NCBI GenBank assembly: GCA_003525075.1
Contig: DQFO01000002.1
Location: 23,078-79,441, forward strand
DNA: 56,364 nt
Origin: Clostridiales bacterium
GTDB lineage: Bacteria; Bacillota; Clostridia; TANB77; CAG-508
Direction of reading: 5' to 3'
Below are positions 31,225-40,491 of this stretch, in pieces (position 1 is the stretch's first letter; every line of letters begins with the position of its first letter). The notes below the pieces were generated by a model. It was not told the origin of the DNA, did no database searches, and worked only from the letters and a program-made list of their open reading frames with translations. The translations under genes were made by a program, and so were the position numbers.

Positions 31225-33588
31225 TTATTTTCTAAGTTCTGCACCACATTTTTTAGATACTGCATCAATTATTTTGTCCATTAATCCATTAATTTCTTCA
31301 TCTGTTAATGTTTTCTTCATATCTGAAAATGTTAAAGAATATGCTATTGATTTTTTGTCAATTCCAACTCCAACACCAGTATAAACATCAAATACTTCAA
31401 TATTTGTAAGTAGGCTTCCTCCTGCTGATTTAATTACTTTTTCAATATCTTTTGATACTGATTTTTTATCAACTACAAGTGCTATATCTTTATTAATACT
31501 TGGAAATTTTGAAAATTCTTTATATTTCATCTTTCCTACTTTTTTTGTAAACAATTCATCTAAATTGATTTCAAGAACATATACATCATCTTTGGTTACA
31601 CTTGGATGTATTTTTCCTATCATACCTATATTTGAACCATTTACATTTATCATTGCACTTTGACCTGGATGCATTTCTTTTGGCATCTCTTGTTTCATAA
31701 AACTATATCTTCCTGAATATCCAAGGTAATCAAGTACTTCTTCTGCAATTCCTTTTATTACATAAAAATCTACAGTTTTATTATTGTTTAATCCTGTTGA
31801 GTATTTTCCAGACATTAATACACATAATTTTGTATCTTCTCCATATACTTCGCCTTTTTTATAGAATCCTTTTCCAATCTCAAATATTGATATATCTTTT
31901 TGTTCCCTTGCTTTGTTATACTCATATACTTTATACAATGATGGTATCATACTATATCTTAATGTATTTCTATCTTCTGTTATTGGATCTAATAATTTTA
32001 ATGGTTCAAATTTATCTAATGTATATCCATTTACTTCTTTATCATTTATTAAAACATATGTTAATGTTTCTTTTAATCCTAATGCTATCATTTTATTTCT
32101 AATTTCTCTTTGTGTTTTATCATAGCTTCCTTTTCTCATTGGAACAATTGGCAATTTTCCTTCTATATTGTCAACTCCATATATACGGCTTACTTCTTCA
32201 ATTAAATCTTCTTTTATTGATATATCTAATCTTCTTGTTGGAACTGTTACTTTAATTGTTTCTCCATTTACTTTGTAAGAAAATCCTAATTTTCTAAATA
32301 CATTTAATATTTCTTCATTAGGTATAACTGTTCCTAACACATCATTTATATTTTTAAATGTTATTTCAATTTCTTTTTCTTTATTATTTGTTTTGTCATA
32401 TTCTACAGTTCCTGTTACAACTGTTCCTCCAGCATATTCTTCTAATAGTTTACAAGCTCGTTCAATTGCCATTGTTGTTCTTTCTGGATCTAATCCTTTT
32501 TCAAATCTGTTGCTTGCTTCACTTCTTACTATTTTCTTTGACGTTTTTCTTACTTTTACTGAATCAAAAATTGCTGATTCTATTATGATATTTTTTGTAT
32601 CTGGTTCTACTTCTGTTTCAAGTCCTCCCATAACTCCTGCAAGACCAACACCATGTGTAGCATCTGCAATTACTATATCTTCACTTGTTAATGTTCTTTC
32701 AACATTATCTAATGTTGTTAATTTTTCTCCATCTTCTGCCATTCTTACTACTAGTTTATTTCCTAATTTATCAGCATCATAGAAATGTAATGGTTGACCT
32801 AATTCTAACATTACATAATTACTAATATCTACAACATTGTTTATTGGCCTTATTCCAGATGCAATTAATCTATTTTTTATGAATATTGGACTTTCTTCTA
32901 TTTTTACATTTTCTACTTTCTTTACTAATAATTTTGAACAATTTTCTGTTTTTACTTCTGTTTTAAATGTTTTGTTTATATCTTCCCCTGATTCTTTGTG
33001 TTTTAAATCAACATCTTTTACTTTTTTATCATAAATTGCTCCTACTTCATAGGCCATTCCTAAAATGCTTAATAAATCCCCTCTATTTGCTGTTAATTCA
33101 AAATCTATTACACCATCATCCATTTGAAGATATTTTATTGGATCTCCACCAATTTCTGCATCTTCTCCTAATTCTGCTATTCCTTCTGAATCCTCTGGTT
33201 TTAAAAATTTATGTTCAAGTCCTAATTCTGCTATTGAACATAACATTCCATTTGATTCTTGACCTCTTATCATTCCTTTTTTTATTGTTTTTTCTGGTAA
33301 TACTGCACCATCTAAAGCTACTATTACTTTTAATCCTGTTCTTGCATTTGGAGCACCACATACTATATCTAATACTTCTGTTCCAATATTTACTTTGCAT
33401 AAATGTAAATGGTCTGAGTCTGGATGTGGCTCACATTCTGTAATTTGTCCTATAACCAATTTTGTTGCATTTATTAAGTTATTTGCTGAATCATATTCAT
33501 TTCCAACTCTCGTCATATCTTCTGCTAATTGTTTTACATCTACATCTATATCTATATAGTCTTTTAAAAAGTTTGTACTTAGTTTCAT
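31225..33588 (-). CDS. pheT: phenylalanine-tRNA ligase beta subunit
   Basis: A 787-residue standard-length beta subunit. The N-terminal tRNA-binding domain is about 40-150 (LVIGQITECEPHPDSDHLHL), the B3/4 editing domain about 205-390 (NRGDLLSILGMAYEVG, PLHFYDADKL), B5 about 400-475 and the anticodon-binding FDX-ACB domain in the last ~95 residues (FSKFPSINKDIALVVDKKSV). It forms the alpha2beta2 enzyme with PheS, charging tRNA-Phe. It follows pheS by 79 bp under the same T-box control. Confidence 0.97.
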   Translation of the reverse strand: MKLSTNFLKDYIDIDVDVKQLAEDMTRVGNEYDSANNLINATKLVIGQITECEPHPDSDHLHLCKVNIGTEVLDIVCGAPNARTGLKVIVALDGAVLPEKTIKKGMIRGQESNGMLCSIAELGLEHKFLKPEDSEGIAELGEDAEIGGDPIKYLQMDDGVIDFELTANRGDLLSILGMAYEVGAIYDKKVKDVDLKHKESGEDINKTFKTEVKTENCSKLLVKKVENVKIEESPIFIKNRLIASGIRPINNVVDISNYVMLELGQPLHFYDADKLGNKLVVRMAEDGEKLTTLDNVERTLTSEDIVIADATHGVGLAGVMGGLETEVEPDTKNIIIESAIFDSVKVRKTSKKIVRSEASNRFEKGLDPERTTMAIERACKLLEEYAGGTVVTGTVEYDKTNNKEKEIEITFKNINDVLGTVIPNEEILNVFRKLGFSYKVNGETIKVTVPTRRLDISIKEDLIEEVSRIYGVDNIEGKLPIVPMRKGSYDKTQREIRNKMIALGLKETLTYVLINDKEVNGYTLDKFEPLKLLDPITEDRNTLRYSMIPSLYKVYEYNKAREQKDISIFEIGKGFYKKGEVYGEDTKLCVLMSGKYSTGLNNNKTVDFYVIKGIAEEVLDYLGYSGRYSFMKQEMPKEMHPGQSAMINVNGSNIGMIGKIHPSVTKDDVYVLEINLDELFTKKVGKMKYKEFSKFPSINKDIALVVDKKSVSKDIEKVIKSAGGSLLTNIEVFDVYTGVGVGIDKKSIAYSLTFSDMKKTLTDEEINGLMDKIIDAVSKKCGAELRK

Positions 33589-33667
33589 TTTTATTCAATT
33601 CCTTTCTTGCTTTTTTCAAAAGCACACATAATACTAAAGTTCTTTTATATCTCTATTTATCTACGAA

Positions 33668-34717
33668 TTATTCTTCGTCCTTTCTGTCAAATTGGCTTAG
33701 GAATCTAATATCATTTGCATATAAATATCTCATATCTGGTATTCCATATTTAAACATTGCTAACCTTTCAAGTCCTGTTCCAAATGCAAATCCACCATAT
33801 TCTTCTGGATCATATCCATTCATTTTCAATACATTGGGATGTACTATTCCAGCTCCTAAAACTTCAATCCATCCCGTTTGCTTACATAAACTACATCCTT
33901 TTCCACCACATTTGAAACAACTTACATCTACTTCATAAGATGGTTCTGTAAATGGAAAATAACTTGGTCTAAATCTTAATTCACAATTTTTTCCTATTAA
34001 TTTCTTTACAAATATTTCAAGTGTTCCTTTTAAGTCTGCAAGTGATACATGTCTTTCTTTTTTATCTATTACAAGTCCTTCTACTTGCCCAAATTGATGT
34101 GAATGTGTTGCATCATCTTCTCTACGATATGTTTTTCCAGCACAAATCATTCTTATTGGTGTTTTTTCTGTATTTGCTAACATTGTTCTTGCTTGAACAG
34201 CTGATGTTTGTGTTCTTAATAAATATTCATTTGTTATATAAAAACTGTCTTGCATATCTCTTGCGGGATGTCCTTTTGGTAAATTTAATCTCTCAAAACA
34301 GAATTCATCTGTTTCTAATTCTGGTCCTGAAATTACATCATAACCCATTGATACAAATAAATCTTCTATTTCTTCTATTACTCTATTTACTGGATGTTTA
34401 CTTCCTCTTTGAATTTTTGTTGCTGGTAATGTTATATCTATTGTTTCTTTTTCTATTTTTTCTTCTAACATTTTTGATTTTATTTGTTCTTCAGCAATTG
34501 ATAGTTTTTCTTCTATTTCTTTTCTTGCTTCATTTACTAATGCTCCTACTTTGGGTCTTTCTTCTGCTGTTAATGCTCCTAATCCTTTTAATAAATTTGA
34601 TAATTCACTTTTCTTTCCTAAGAATTGTACTTTTAATTCTTGTAAATCTTGTGAATTTTTTATTTTTGATATTTTTTCTTCTGCTAATTTTTTAATTTCG
34701 TCAATTTTGCTTTGCAT
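33668..34717 (-). CDS. pheS: phenylalanine-tRNA ligase alpha subunit
   Basis: A 349-residue protein starting at the ATG at 34717 with GGAGG at 34726-34730. A longer open frame reaches 34975 but reads through the T-box leader and is not coding. The N-terminal coiled-coil is about 1-90. Class II motifs include GSKHPVNRVIEEIEDLFVSM, RREDDATHSHQFGQVEGLVI (motif 2), RFRPSYFPFTEPSYEVD and GGFAFGTGLERLAMFKYGI (motif 3). It carries a small Cys cluster (CFKCGGKGCSLC) seen in many Gram-positive PheS. It forms an operon with pheT. Confidence 0.97.
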   Translation of the reverse strand: MQSKIDEIKKLAEEKISKIKNSQDLQELKVQFLGKKSELSNLLKGLGALTAEERPKVGALVNEARKEIEEKLSIAEEQIKSKMLEEKIEKETIDITLPATKIQRGSKHPVNRVIEEIEDLFVSMGYDVISGPELETDEFCFERLNLPKGHPARDMQDSFYITNEYLLRTQTSAVQARTMLANTEKTPIRMICAGKTYRREDDATHSHQFGQVEGLVIDKKERHVSLADLKGTLEIFVKKLIGKNCELRFRPSYFPFTEPSYEVDVSCFKCGGKGCSLCKQTGWIEVLGAGIVHPNVLKMNGYDPEEYGGFAFGTGLERLAMFKYGIPDMRYLYANDIRFLSQFDRKDEE

Positions 34718-34750
34718 TTTTATTTCCTCCTTTTTATACAAAACGTAAAT

Positions 34751-34985
34751 AGAGCCAATCTTCCTATTTTTTAGGACGATTGGCTCTTTCGTGGTACCAC
34801 CTAATTTTATTAATGGCTTACTTATGCATAATATCTCTCTATAAGCTCGCCTAATTAACCTCTTTATAGTTTTAACGGTTCTACCGCTTCTTTCTACTTG
34901 CTTTTTGCTTTGAAAAAAAGACCTCAAAAGTGAAATTTCAATATATTTAATATAAATGGTTCTCATCTTTACCATTCTCTCTGTA
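34751..34985 (-). promoter_or_regulatory. T-box leader controlling pheST
   Basis: The minus strand carries the T-box sequence AGGTGGTACCACG (34790-34802). The terminator stem GAGCCAATCGTCC/GGAAGATTGGCTC (34751-34787) follows. Upstream is a structured stem I region; a candidate Phe specifier TTC lies at 34932-34934. Uncharged tRNA-Phe would stabilise the antiterminator and allow pheST transcription. Confidence 0.9.
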
Positions 34986-35043
34986 ATATTTTACAATATA
35001 TCTACTTTGCTTTTTCTATGGATTTTCTTTATAATCTTTGCAT

Positions 35044-35072
35044 ATTATATCATTATTTTTTGAAAATGTAAA
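35044..35072 (-). promoter_or_regulatory. promoter of T-box-pheST
   Basis: Minus strand TTTACA (35067-35072), 17-bp spacer and TATAAT (35044-35049), about 60 bp upstream of the T-box structures. Confidence 0.7.
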
Positions 35073-35112
35073 CTAAAAAAGTGATTTTATTTTATAAAAT
35101 CACTTTTTTATA

Positions 35113-35979
35113 TTAGAAACTTCTTCCGCCTCCACCATGAGATGTTCCACTACTTCCAGAATGTGTTGAGCTTCCACTACTTTCTCCACTAGATGAACTA
35201 CTTTCTACTCTTCTTGTTTGTGAAACATGTTTGTCTAAAAACTAATCTGTTTGTTCTGTCAATTTTAATGGTTTAGAAATATACTTACTAGCCTCTCTGT
35301 TTTTTTGTGGTTTTCTATGTGAACACACTCCGATAATTATAAAGATTGCTGTTGCTATTGAACTACATATCAAAGAACTTTTTATCATCTTTGATGTAGA
35401 TATTATTGTATCTCCGCCATTTCTTCCCTTTTTAGCAAAGTATGTTGCATATTTTATAAATTGTTCTGCACATCCAGAATAATCCTTTTTAGAAATTTTA
35501 TCATATGTATAATCTAAAATAGCATCAATTCTTTTATCATTATATATTTCTATTGCTTTTCCAGTTGTTGAAATCCACATCTTTCTATTATCCATGTCAA
35601 TTAAAAACAATAAACCATTTTTATTTACCCCAACACCAAAATCATTATAATCATAAAAATCATCTGCGTAACCCATTGAACTACTTTTTGGATTTTCATT
35701 TATTGTAACAATAGCCATATCCATATTATACTTTGAAATAAATTTCTTAATCATATTATAAATTTCTTTTTCTTTGTCATCTGGTATTAATTTTGCATAA
35801 TCATATATCTTTAATGTATTATCAGCACTTGGTGTTTTATCTTTTGCATATGAAGTTTGTGAATTATCTTCCAACACATTTGTTTTTTTTGTATATCCAT
35901 ATACATTATAGGCTTTTCCAAATCCGAGTATAATTATAAAAATTATGCATACTGTCAAAAATTTAAATTTTTTTCTCAT
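35113..35979 (-). CDS. TPM-domain membrane protein (YgcG-like) interrupted by an in-frame amber
   Basis: The main frame (35242-35979, 245 residues) has a signal peptide or membrane anchor (FLTVCIIFIIILGFG), a TPM domain about 50-190 (IPDDKEKEIYNMIKKFISKY, NKNGLLFLIDMDNRKMWIST, DAILDYTYDKI) and a second membrane helix (ICSSIATAIFIIIGVCSH). It stops at a TAG (35242-35244). The same frame continues 42 codons to TAA at 35113 and encodes the Ser/Gly tail that normally ends such proteins (FLDKHVSQTRRVESSS, SHGGGGRSF). So the TAG is a recent nonsense change, readthrough or a base error. TPM proteins are linked to membrane or photosystem repair. It forms an operon with the zinc-ribbon and SPFH genes. 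Confidence 0.85.
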
Positions 35980-37014
35980 TTACATCATTCCCCTCATTAA
36001 ATTAAATATAAAAAATAAAATAAAACTAATTCCAAAAAATAGTATACCTTTTTTTATAACTTTTCCACTATCCATTGGCACTGTTCCTACAACTTTTTTT
36101 GTCTGTCCATTCATTGCAAATGTATACATTTTTTCTTTAAATTTTATATTTAACATCCATACTGGTAATAATGCATATTCAACTTCTCCACTATTAATAT
36201 TTACATCACTATTATCAACAGTTACTGAATTATACCCTCTTATTGTAGATTTTAATTCATCTACCATTGTATTTTCCATTCTATTTTTTGCCCTATCATA
36301 TACTTCATCTTTATTTAAATCATATTTTTCTGCTAAAAAACCAGATAAATATGATCTATTAAATGGTTTAAATTCACTATAATTATATGGTTCTATTGAG
36401 TCCATTATTTCATCTTTGAATTTAGTTGAACTGTCTACTGGTAAATCTTCTATCTCTAATTCTCCACTTCTTGTACATCTAAATGTTGATGTTTCTGTAT
36501 AATCATAATTTCCAGAACTCCATCTTCTTATTTGAGTTGCCCTAGATTGTATATTTCCATTCATTTGACTATCATAAAGCCAAAATGGTATATATACACC
36601 TGTTATTTTTTCTATGTTTTTTTCATCATGAAAGTCAGATGGTGCAAACCATTTTTTCTTTACATTCTTTTTAAATTCTTCTATTGCTTCTTCTTTTGTT
36701 GTTTTAAATGGAATTAATTTATCTGGCTTAAACTCACCTTGAAGTCTATTTTTCATAATTGTAGTATTTCCACAATATACACAATGTGTTGCAACAGTAT
36801 TAGCATCTGTAACAACTGTTGCACCACAATTAGGGCATGTATATTCATCTATTTCAAAATCTAAATTTTCCTTTGTTTCTTTTTCTTGTTGCTTTTCAAA
36901 CTCCCCTATTTCATATGAATTACCACAATATTCACAATCCCATTTTTGTGTTGTTGGATTAAATTTTACATTTGCACCACAACTTGGACATTTGTTATCT
37001 ATTGTAATCTTCAT
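35980..37014 (-). CDS. zinc-ribbon membrane protein of the TPM/SPFH operon
   Basis: A 344-residue protein with two N-terminal zinc ribbons (CPSCGANVKF...CEYCGNSYE and CPNCGATVVT...CVYCGNTTI). A large mixed domain follows (KLIPFKTTKEEAIEEFKKNV, GVYIPFWLYDSQMNGNI, EYALLPVWMLNIKFKEKMYT), then one or two C-terminal membrane helices (GILFFGISFILFFIFNLMRG). Its stop is immediately adjacent to the TPM start. Homologs commonly sit beside YdjI-like SPFH and TPM genes, but biochemical function is not established. Confidence 0.85.
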   Translation of the reverse strand: MKITIDNKCPSCGANVKFNPTTQKWDCEYCGNSYEIGEFEKQQEKETKENLDFEIDEYTCPNCGATVVTDANTVATHCVYCGNTTIMKNRLQGEFKPDKLIPFKTTKEEAIEEFKKNVKKKWFAPSDFHDEKNIEKITGVYIPFWLYDSQMNGNIQSRATQIRRWSSGNYDYTETSTFRCTRSGELEIEDLPVDSSTKFKDEIMDSIEPYNYSEFKPFNRSYLSGFLAEKYDLNKDEVYDRAKNRMENTMVDELKSTIRGYNSVTVDNSDVNINSGEVEYALLPVWMLNIKFKEKMYTFAMNGQTKKVVGTVPMDSGKVIKKGILFFGISFILFFIFNLMRGMM

Positions 37015-37027
37015 TTGTTTTTCTCCT

Positions 37028-38203
37028 TTAGTTTAACTTATTTCCACAATTTGGGCAAAACTTTGCACCATTTTCTACTTTTTTACCACAATTAGAGCAA
37101 AAAACTTTTTCAGGCTTTTTTTGTCCACAGTCTGGGCAGAAATTTCCTTTTACTTGTTTCTTGCAATTTGGACATTCCCACATATCTGATGTTGAACTAT
37201 TATTGTTTACTGATGAATTACTTGTATTTTGCCAAGGAGCTGTAGTAGCACCTCCCATTACACCTCCTGATGCCATATTAGCCATTCCAATTCCCATAAA
37301 TCCTGTTGTTGCGCCATTTGCATTATTAGCTGCATCTTTCATTGATTGAGCATATGCACCAACCATTGTTCCTTGTTGCATATATGCATTTGAACTTAAT
37401 TCATAATTATTAATTTTTTCTTGTGATGCATCATCTAATGTTACTGATTCTATGTTAAATCCTTCTATTGAAATTCCTCTTCCTTTAATTCTATTATCAA
37501 AATTATCTTGAGCCATAATTTCTTTTATTTTAGCTTTTTGACTTGGTAATGCACGTACAGGAATTTTATTAACATATCCTAATTCATTTAATACTTTTTC
37601 AAATGAGTCCATTACTTCACTTCTCATTTGTTCTAATAATTGATCTTTTTTATATACTTCACTCATTCCTGCAATTTCACTCATAAATGTAGCTGGATTT
37701 GTTAATTTAAATGTATAGTTTCCAAAACATTTTATATTAACTGCTAATGGTAAAAGCTCTCCTGTCATTTGATTTGGAATTGCATGTGACCAATCATCAT
37801 ACATAACTGGTGTTGGTGTTCCAAATTTATTATTTATAATTTCTTTTATATTAAAGAAGAATACTGCTTGTTGCTTACTTGAAGCTCCATTATATGTGAA
37901 TCTTTCCCACATTTCTTTAAACATTCCTTTAAATTCACCCTCAAACATTGATGGTGTAGATGATGTATCAAATTTATAATATCCTTCTTCTGCTGTTGCA
38001 TCTATTACTTTTCCATTATCATATATAATAGCACATTGACCTTGTCCTACTATTATTGTACTTCCATTTGATATAACTCCATTTTTAGTTGTTTTTTTCA
38101 TCATTAGTATATCATTTCCCATTTCTTCACATCTGATTGCTTCTTTCCATTGATCATGTAAAGTACTTCCTATTGCACTTACTGCTGCTTTTATTAATCC
38201 CAT
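37028..38203 (-). CDS. YdjI-like SPFH protein with C-terminal zinc ribbons
   Basis: A 391-residue protein. An SPFH/virion-core-like domain (about 25-280: STIIVGQGQCAIIYDNGKVI, YFKFD-like variant, PVRALPSQKAKIKEIMAQDN) is followed by a Gly/Ala/Met-rich linker and two C-terminal zinc ribbons (CPNCKKQVKGNFCPDCG and CSNCGKKVENGAKFCPNCG). B. subtilis YdjI is recruited to membranes in the phage-shock/PspA-like response. The start has AGGAGG and its own promoter at 38239-38267. It heads the SPFH-zinc ribbon-TPM operon. Confidence 0.88.
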   Translation of the reverse strand: MGLIKAAVSAIGSTLHDQWKEAIRCEEMGNDILMMKKTTKNGVISNGSTIIVGQGQCAIIYDNGKVIDATAEEGYYKFDTSSTPSMFEGEFKGMFKEMWERFTYNGASSKQQAVFFFNIKEIINNKFGTPTPVMYDDWSHAIPNQMTGELLPLAVNIKCFGNYTFKLTNPATFMSEIAGMSEVYKKDQLLEQMRSEVMDSFEKVLNELGYVNKIPVRALPSQKAKIKEIMAQDNFDNRIKGRGISIEGFNIESVTLDDASQEKINNYELSSNAYMQQGTMVGAYAQSMKDAANNANGATTGFMGIGMANMASGGVMGGATTAPWQNTSNSSVNNNSSTSDMWECPNCKKQVKGNFCPDCGQKKPEKVFCSNCGKKVENGAKFCPNCGNKLN

Positions 38204-38238
38204 TTTTATTCCTCCTAATTTTATATTTATATATTTTT

Positions 38239-38267
38239 ATTTTATCATTTGTATTCTTTTTTTGCAA
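38239..38267 (-). promoter_or_regulatory. promoter of YdjI-like operon
   Basis: Minus strand TTGCAA (38262-38267), 17-bp spacer and TAAAAT (38239-38244). Confidence 0.55.
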
Positions 38268-38323
38268 TGTATAATCCTTATTTTTCATTTTTAAAATTTT
38301 TTTTAGTTTTTTTGTTTTTTCTA

Positions 38324-38352
38324 TTGACAAATATTCACAATTGTCTTATAAT
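38324..38352 (+). promoter_or_regulatory. promoter of tRNA-Leu
   Basis: TTGACA (38324-38329), 17-bp spacer and TATAAT (38347-38352), about 38 bp upstream of the tRNA. Confidence 0.8.
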
Positions 38353-38389
38353 AATTATTGTCGTAAGACATAAGCCAGTTTACATTTAT

Positions 38390-38477
38390 GCAGATGTGGC
38401 GGAACTGGCAGACGCACAGGACTTAAAATCCTGCGGTTGAATAAACCGTGCCGGTTCGATTCCGGCCATCTGCACCA
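38390..38477 (+). tRNA. tRNA-Leu (anticodon UAA)
   Basis: An 88-nt cloverleaf with encoded CCA. The acceptor stem is GCAGATG/CATCTGC, the anticodon stem CAGGA/TCCTG with loop CTTAAAA (anticodon TAA). The long class II variable arm is CGGTT-GAATA-AACCG, and the T-loop is GGTTCGATTCC. The 3' part from 38421 is duplicated at 47276-47334, showing it is an integration site. The present 3' half is supplied by the element. Confidence 0.97.
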
Positions 38478-38480
38478 TAA
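38421..38480 (+). repeat. attL (tRNA 3' half)
   Basis: This 60-bp block from the anticodon loop to just past CCA is repeated at 47276-47335. It differs only by four bases in the variable arm that form two compensatory pair changes. Confidence 0.85.
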
Positions 38481-38481
38481 G

Positions 38482-38520
38482 AGCATCAAGGAGTTCGTAA
38501 GATTAACCTTAATGCTTTTA
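38482..38520 (+). terminator. terminator downstream of tRNA-Leu
   Basis: AGCAT-C-AAGG (38482-38491) pairs with CCTT-A-ATGCT (38507-38516), then TTTA. The loop TTCGTAAGAT resembles the loop of the terminator at the other junction (47337-47373). Confidence 0.6.
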
Positions 38521-38537
38521 TAATAAAATTGCTAGAA

Positions 38538-38559
38538 TTTTCTAACAAATTTCTAACAA
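38538..38559 (+). repeat. left arm-type integrase site (tandem TTTCTAACAA)
   Basis: Two tandem copies of TTTCTAACAA with an extra A between them, just beyond the integrase stop. The identical 22-bp block is at 47101-47122 in the same orientation. Position and tandem form resemble arm-binding sites for the N-terminal domain of tyrosine integrases. Confidence 0.65.
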
Positions 38560-38576
38560 TTTTGGAAAATACTTAA

Positions 38577-39839
38577 TTATTTAGGTATATTAGAGTCCAG
38601 ATCTAATATATCTTTTTTTATGTCTTTATTTTCGTTATTAGTTTTGGTGCTAAAGCTTAATGCATTTTCAATAGCTGTTGCAGATTTTATCTTTGTACTC
38701 GAATCCAAGTGTGCATATCTTTCTGTTGTTTTAGAACTAGAATGTCCTAGCCAATCTTGTATTTCTCTTAAAGATATTCCTTTTTTAACAAGTAATGTTG
38801 CACAACTGTGTCTTAAATCATGAAATCTTATTTCTCTCAAACCATTATTCTTTAATATTTGTTTGAACTTATGACTAACATAATCAGGTTTTCTCAAATT
38901 TCCCAATTCATCTAAACAAACATAATCTTTATATTGTTTATTGTAACTTTCTTTAAATATAGACATATAGTATTCTTGCATTTTTCTAGTGTATAGTAAA
39001 AGTTCTTCAATTTTTTTAAATAAAGGAAATGTTCTATAACTAGATTTATTTTTTGTTTTGCTTTTAGTAATCATCTTTGTTTTTGTTTTACTATCTTCGC
39101 TTTCATTTGTAACAGTTACTACCTTATGACTTATAGTAATTGTTTTATTTTCAAAATCTATTGCAGACCACCTAATACCTAAAACTTCACTTCTTCGTAA
39201 TCCATAAAAAGCAGTTAAATAAATTATTAGTTCTAAAGTAGTATCTTTTACAACTTTAAATAAATTGTTTAATTCATCTTCATTATAATAGTCAGCAATA
39301 AATTGTTCTTGTTGTGGTCTTCCAACTTTAATAGCTGGATTACTTTGTATTAAGTCTGTTTGCACTGCATAATCTAAAGCCTTTCTAATATTAGCATGAT
39401 ATTTTGTGACTGTATTTCCTTTAAGACCTTGTGAATATAACCAATTATAAAAATCTAAAATATGTACTGGTTTCAAATCTTCAAGCATTACTGGATTTTT
39501 AGTAAAATATTCTTTTGTCCTGCCTTCAATTTGCCTTTTATAACCTGTATATGTAGATTCTTCAACTTGATGTTTTATCATATCAAGCCATTTCATCATA
39601 AAGTCTGCAAATGATATTTGTACTTTTTTATCTTCTGTTTTTGTAGTTGCAATTGTTTCTAATTTGTTTATAAATTCATCTCTTATTTGAATAAGTTTCT
39701 TTTCAGCTTTTTTCTTACTTTCGTTTTCTTTAAATCCTGTAGATACCCATTTCATTTTTCTAATACCATCTAAATAGTAAGTTAATACTGTATAAAAAGT
39801 CTTATTCTTAATTGTTAAATATGCTGTAATGTCATACAT
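38577..39839 (-). CDS. int: tyrosine-type site-specific integrase
   Basis: A 420-residue phage/ICE-type integrase. The N-terminal arm-binding domain is about 1-75 and the SAM-like core-binding domain about 80-175 (FADFMMKWLDMIKHQVEEST). The catalytic domain has Arg in LTAFYGLRRSEVLGIRW, His-x-x-Arg in FHDLRHSCATLLVKKGISLR, the second His in WLGHSSSKTTERYAHL and the Tyr nucleophile in that same ERYAHL. It lies 100 bp from the tRNA it targets. The ATG start (39839) is preceded by an AAAGGAG site. Confidence 0.96.
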   Translation of the reverse strand: MYDITAYLTIKNKTFYTVLTYYLDGIRKMKWVSTGFKENESKKKAEKKLIQIRDEFINKLETIATTKTEDKKVQISFADFMMKWLDMIKHQVEESTYTGYKRQIEGRTKEYFTKNPVMLEDLKPVHILDFYNWLYSQGLKGNTVTKYHANIRKALDYAVQTDLIQSNPAIKVGRPQQEQFIADYYNEDELNNLFKVVKDTTLELIIYLTAFYGLRRSEVLGIRWSAIDFENKTITISHKVVTVTNESEDSKTKTKMITKSKTKNKSSYRTFPLFKKIEELLLYTRKMQEYYMSIFKESYNKQYKDYVCLDELGNLRKPDYVSHKFKQILKNNGLREIRFHDLRHSCATLLVKKGISLREIQDWLGHSSSKTTERYAHLDSSTKIKSATAIENALSFSTKTNNENKDIKKDILDLDSNIPK

Positions 39840-39860
39840 AAAAAATCTCCTTTCTAATTT

Positions 39861-40070
39861 TTAAACAGTATTTTTAGTTAAAAAAGCGATAACATTTATC
39901 TTAGGTATTCTGTATAGCTTTCCTACTTTAATTGCTTTAATAGTACCTTTTCGTACTAATTCGTATGCTGTTTGTCTGCCAATATTTCCTAGCATTGATC
40001 GTAGTCCAGATACATCAACAACATCAGGATAATCAGCAAACATTTCTTGTGTGTGATTGTTATCTTTCAC
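39861..40070 (-). CDS. xis: excisionase-type HTH protein
   Basis: A 69-residue protein from a GTG at 40070 with GGAGG at 40078-40082, preferred over the ATG at 40109, which lacks a site. The core VSGLRSMLGNIGRQTAYELV followed by RKGTIKAIKVGKLYRIPKIN is a MerR/excisionase-like winged helix that binds and bends att DNA. It is 21 bp upstream of int in the same direction, the usual xis-int order. Confidence 0.88.
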   Translation of the reverse strand: MKDNNHTQEMFADYPDVVDVSGLRSMLGNIGRQTAYELVRKGTIKAIKVGKLYRIPKINVIAFLTKNTV

Positions 40071-40109
40071 TTCTGTTCCTCCATTTCTTGTAAAATCAAA
40101 ATTTTGCAT

Positions 40110-40390
40110 ATAGTTTTTAGTAGATTTTTTTAACCGTCCTATCTACTTAAAGGAATATTATAGTTAGTTTTACCTACATAGGTGCTCTGCATACTGAATC
40201 TGTAACAAGCAAAGCTCTAACAGCTTCAGCAATTTCACCTCTCCGTTACCAACCGAGCGACTCCTCAACATCATGTTAAGCCAAGCCGAAGTATCATTAT
40301 AATGTTCTATAATACTGGTGTTATGACACTAAATTTTAGCGTATTTTTCAATGTACTTTTATAGTTTTACAATTTTTCATTGCAAAACTA
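40110..40390 (-). other. intergenic control region upstream of xis-int
   Basis: A GC-richer block at about 40170-40275 contrasts with its AT-rich flanks. It contains a 34-codon minus-strand ORF (40170-40274) whose middle reads RSRSVGNGEVKLLKLLELCL but has no ribosome site. Upstream of it, a minus-strand TATAAT lies at 40296-40301 and a dyad GTGTTATGACAC at 40318-40329. This could be a regulatory RNA or peptide leader controlling excision. No tRNA fold is seen. Confidence 0.4.
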
Positions 40391-40419
40391 TTGTAATTAT
40401 GATAGCATTATAGTATAAT
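40391..40419 (+). promoter_or_regulatory. promoter of the cargo operon
   Basis: TTGTAA (40391-40396), 17-bp spacer and TATAAT (40414-40419), about 73 bp upstream of the ATG at 40492. Confidence 0.65.
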
Positions 40420-40491
40420 AATTATAGATTGTCAATAACAAATTATAAAAAAATAAAAATTGTTAACTATAAATTTGGAGGAAGTATTGAA

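Noticed and set aside
34718..34975. N-terminal extension of PheS
   Set aside because: The extra frame reads through the T-box terminator and T-box motif. GGAGG marks the real start at 34717.
35242..35244. Genome-wide amber recoding
   Set aside because: Other genes such as holA end in TAG at the expected length, so TAG acts as a normal stop.
38249..38440. 63-codon plus-strand ORF before the integrase
   Set aside because: It reads through the tRNA promoter and the first half of tRNA-Leu, and has no ribosome site.
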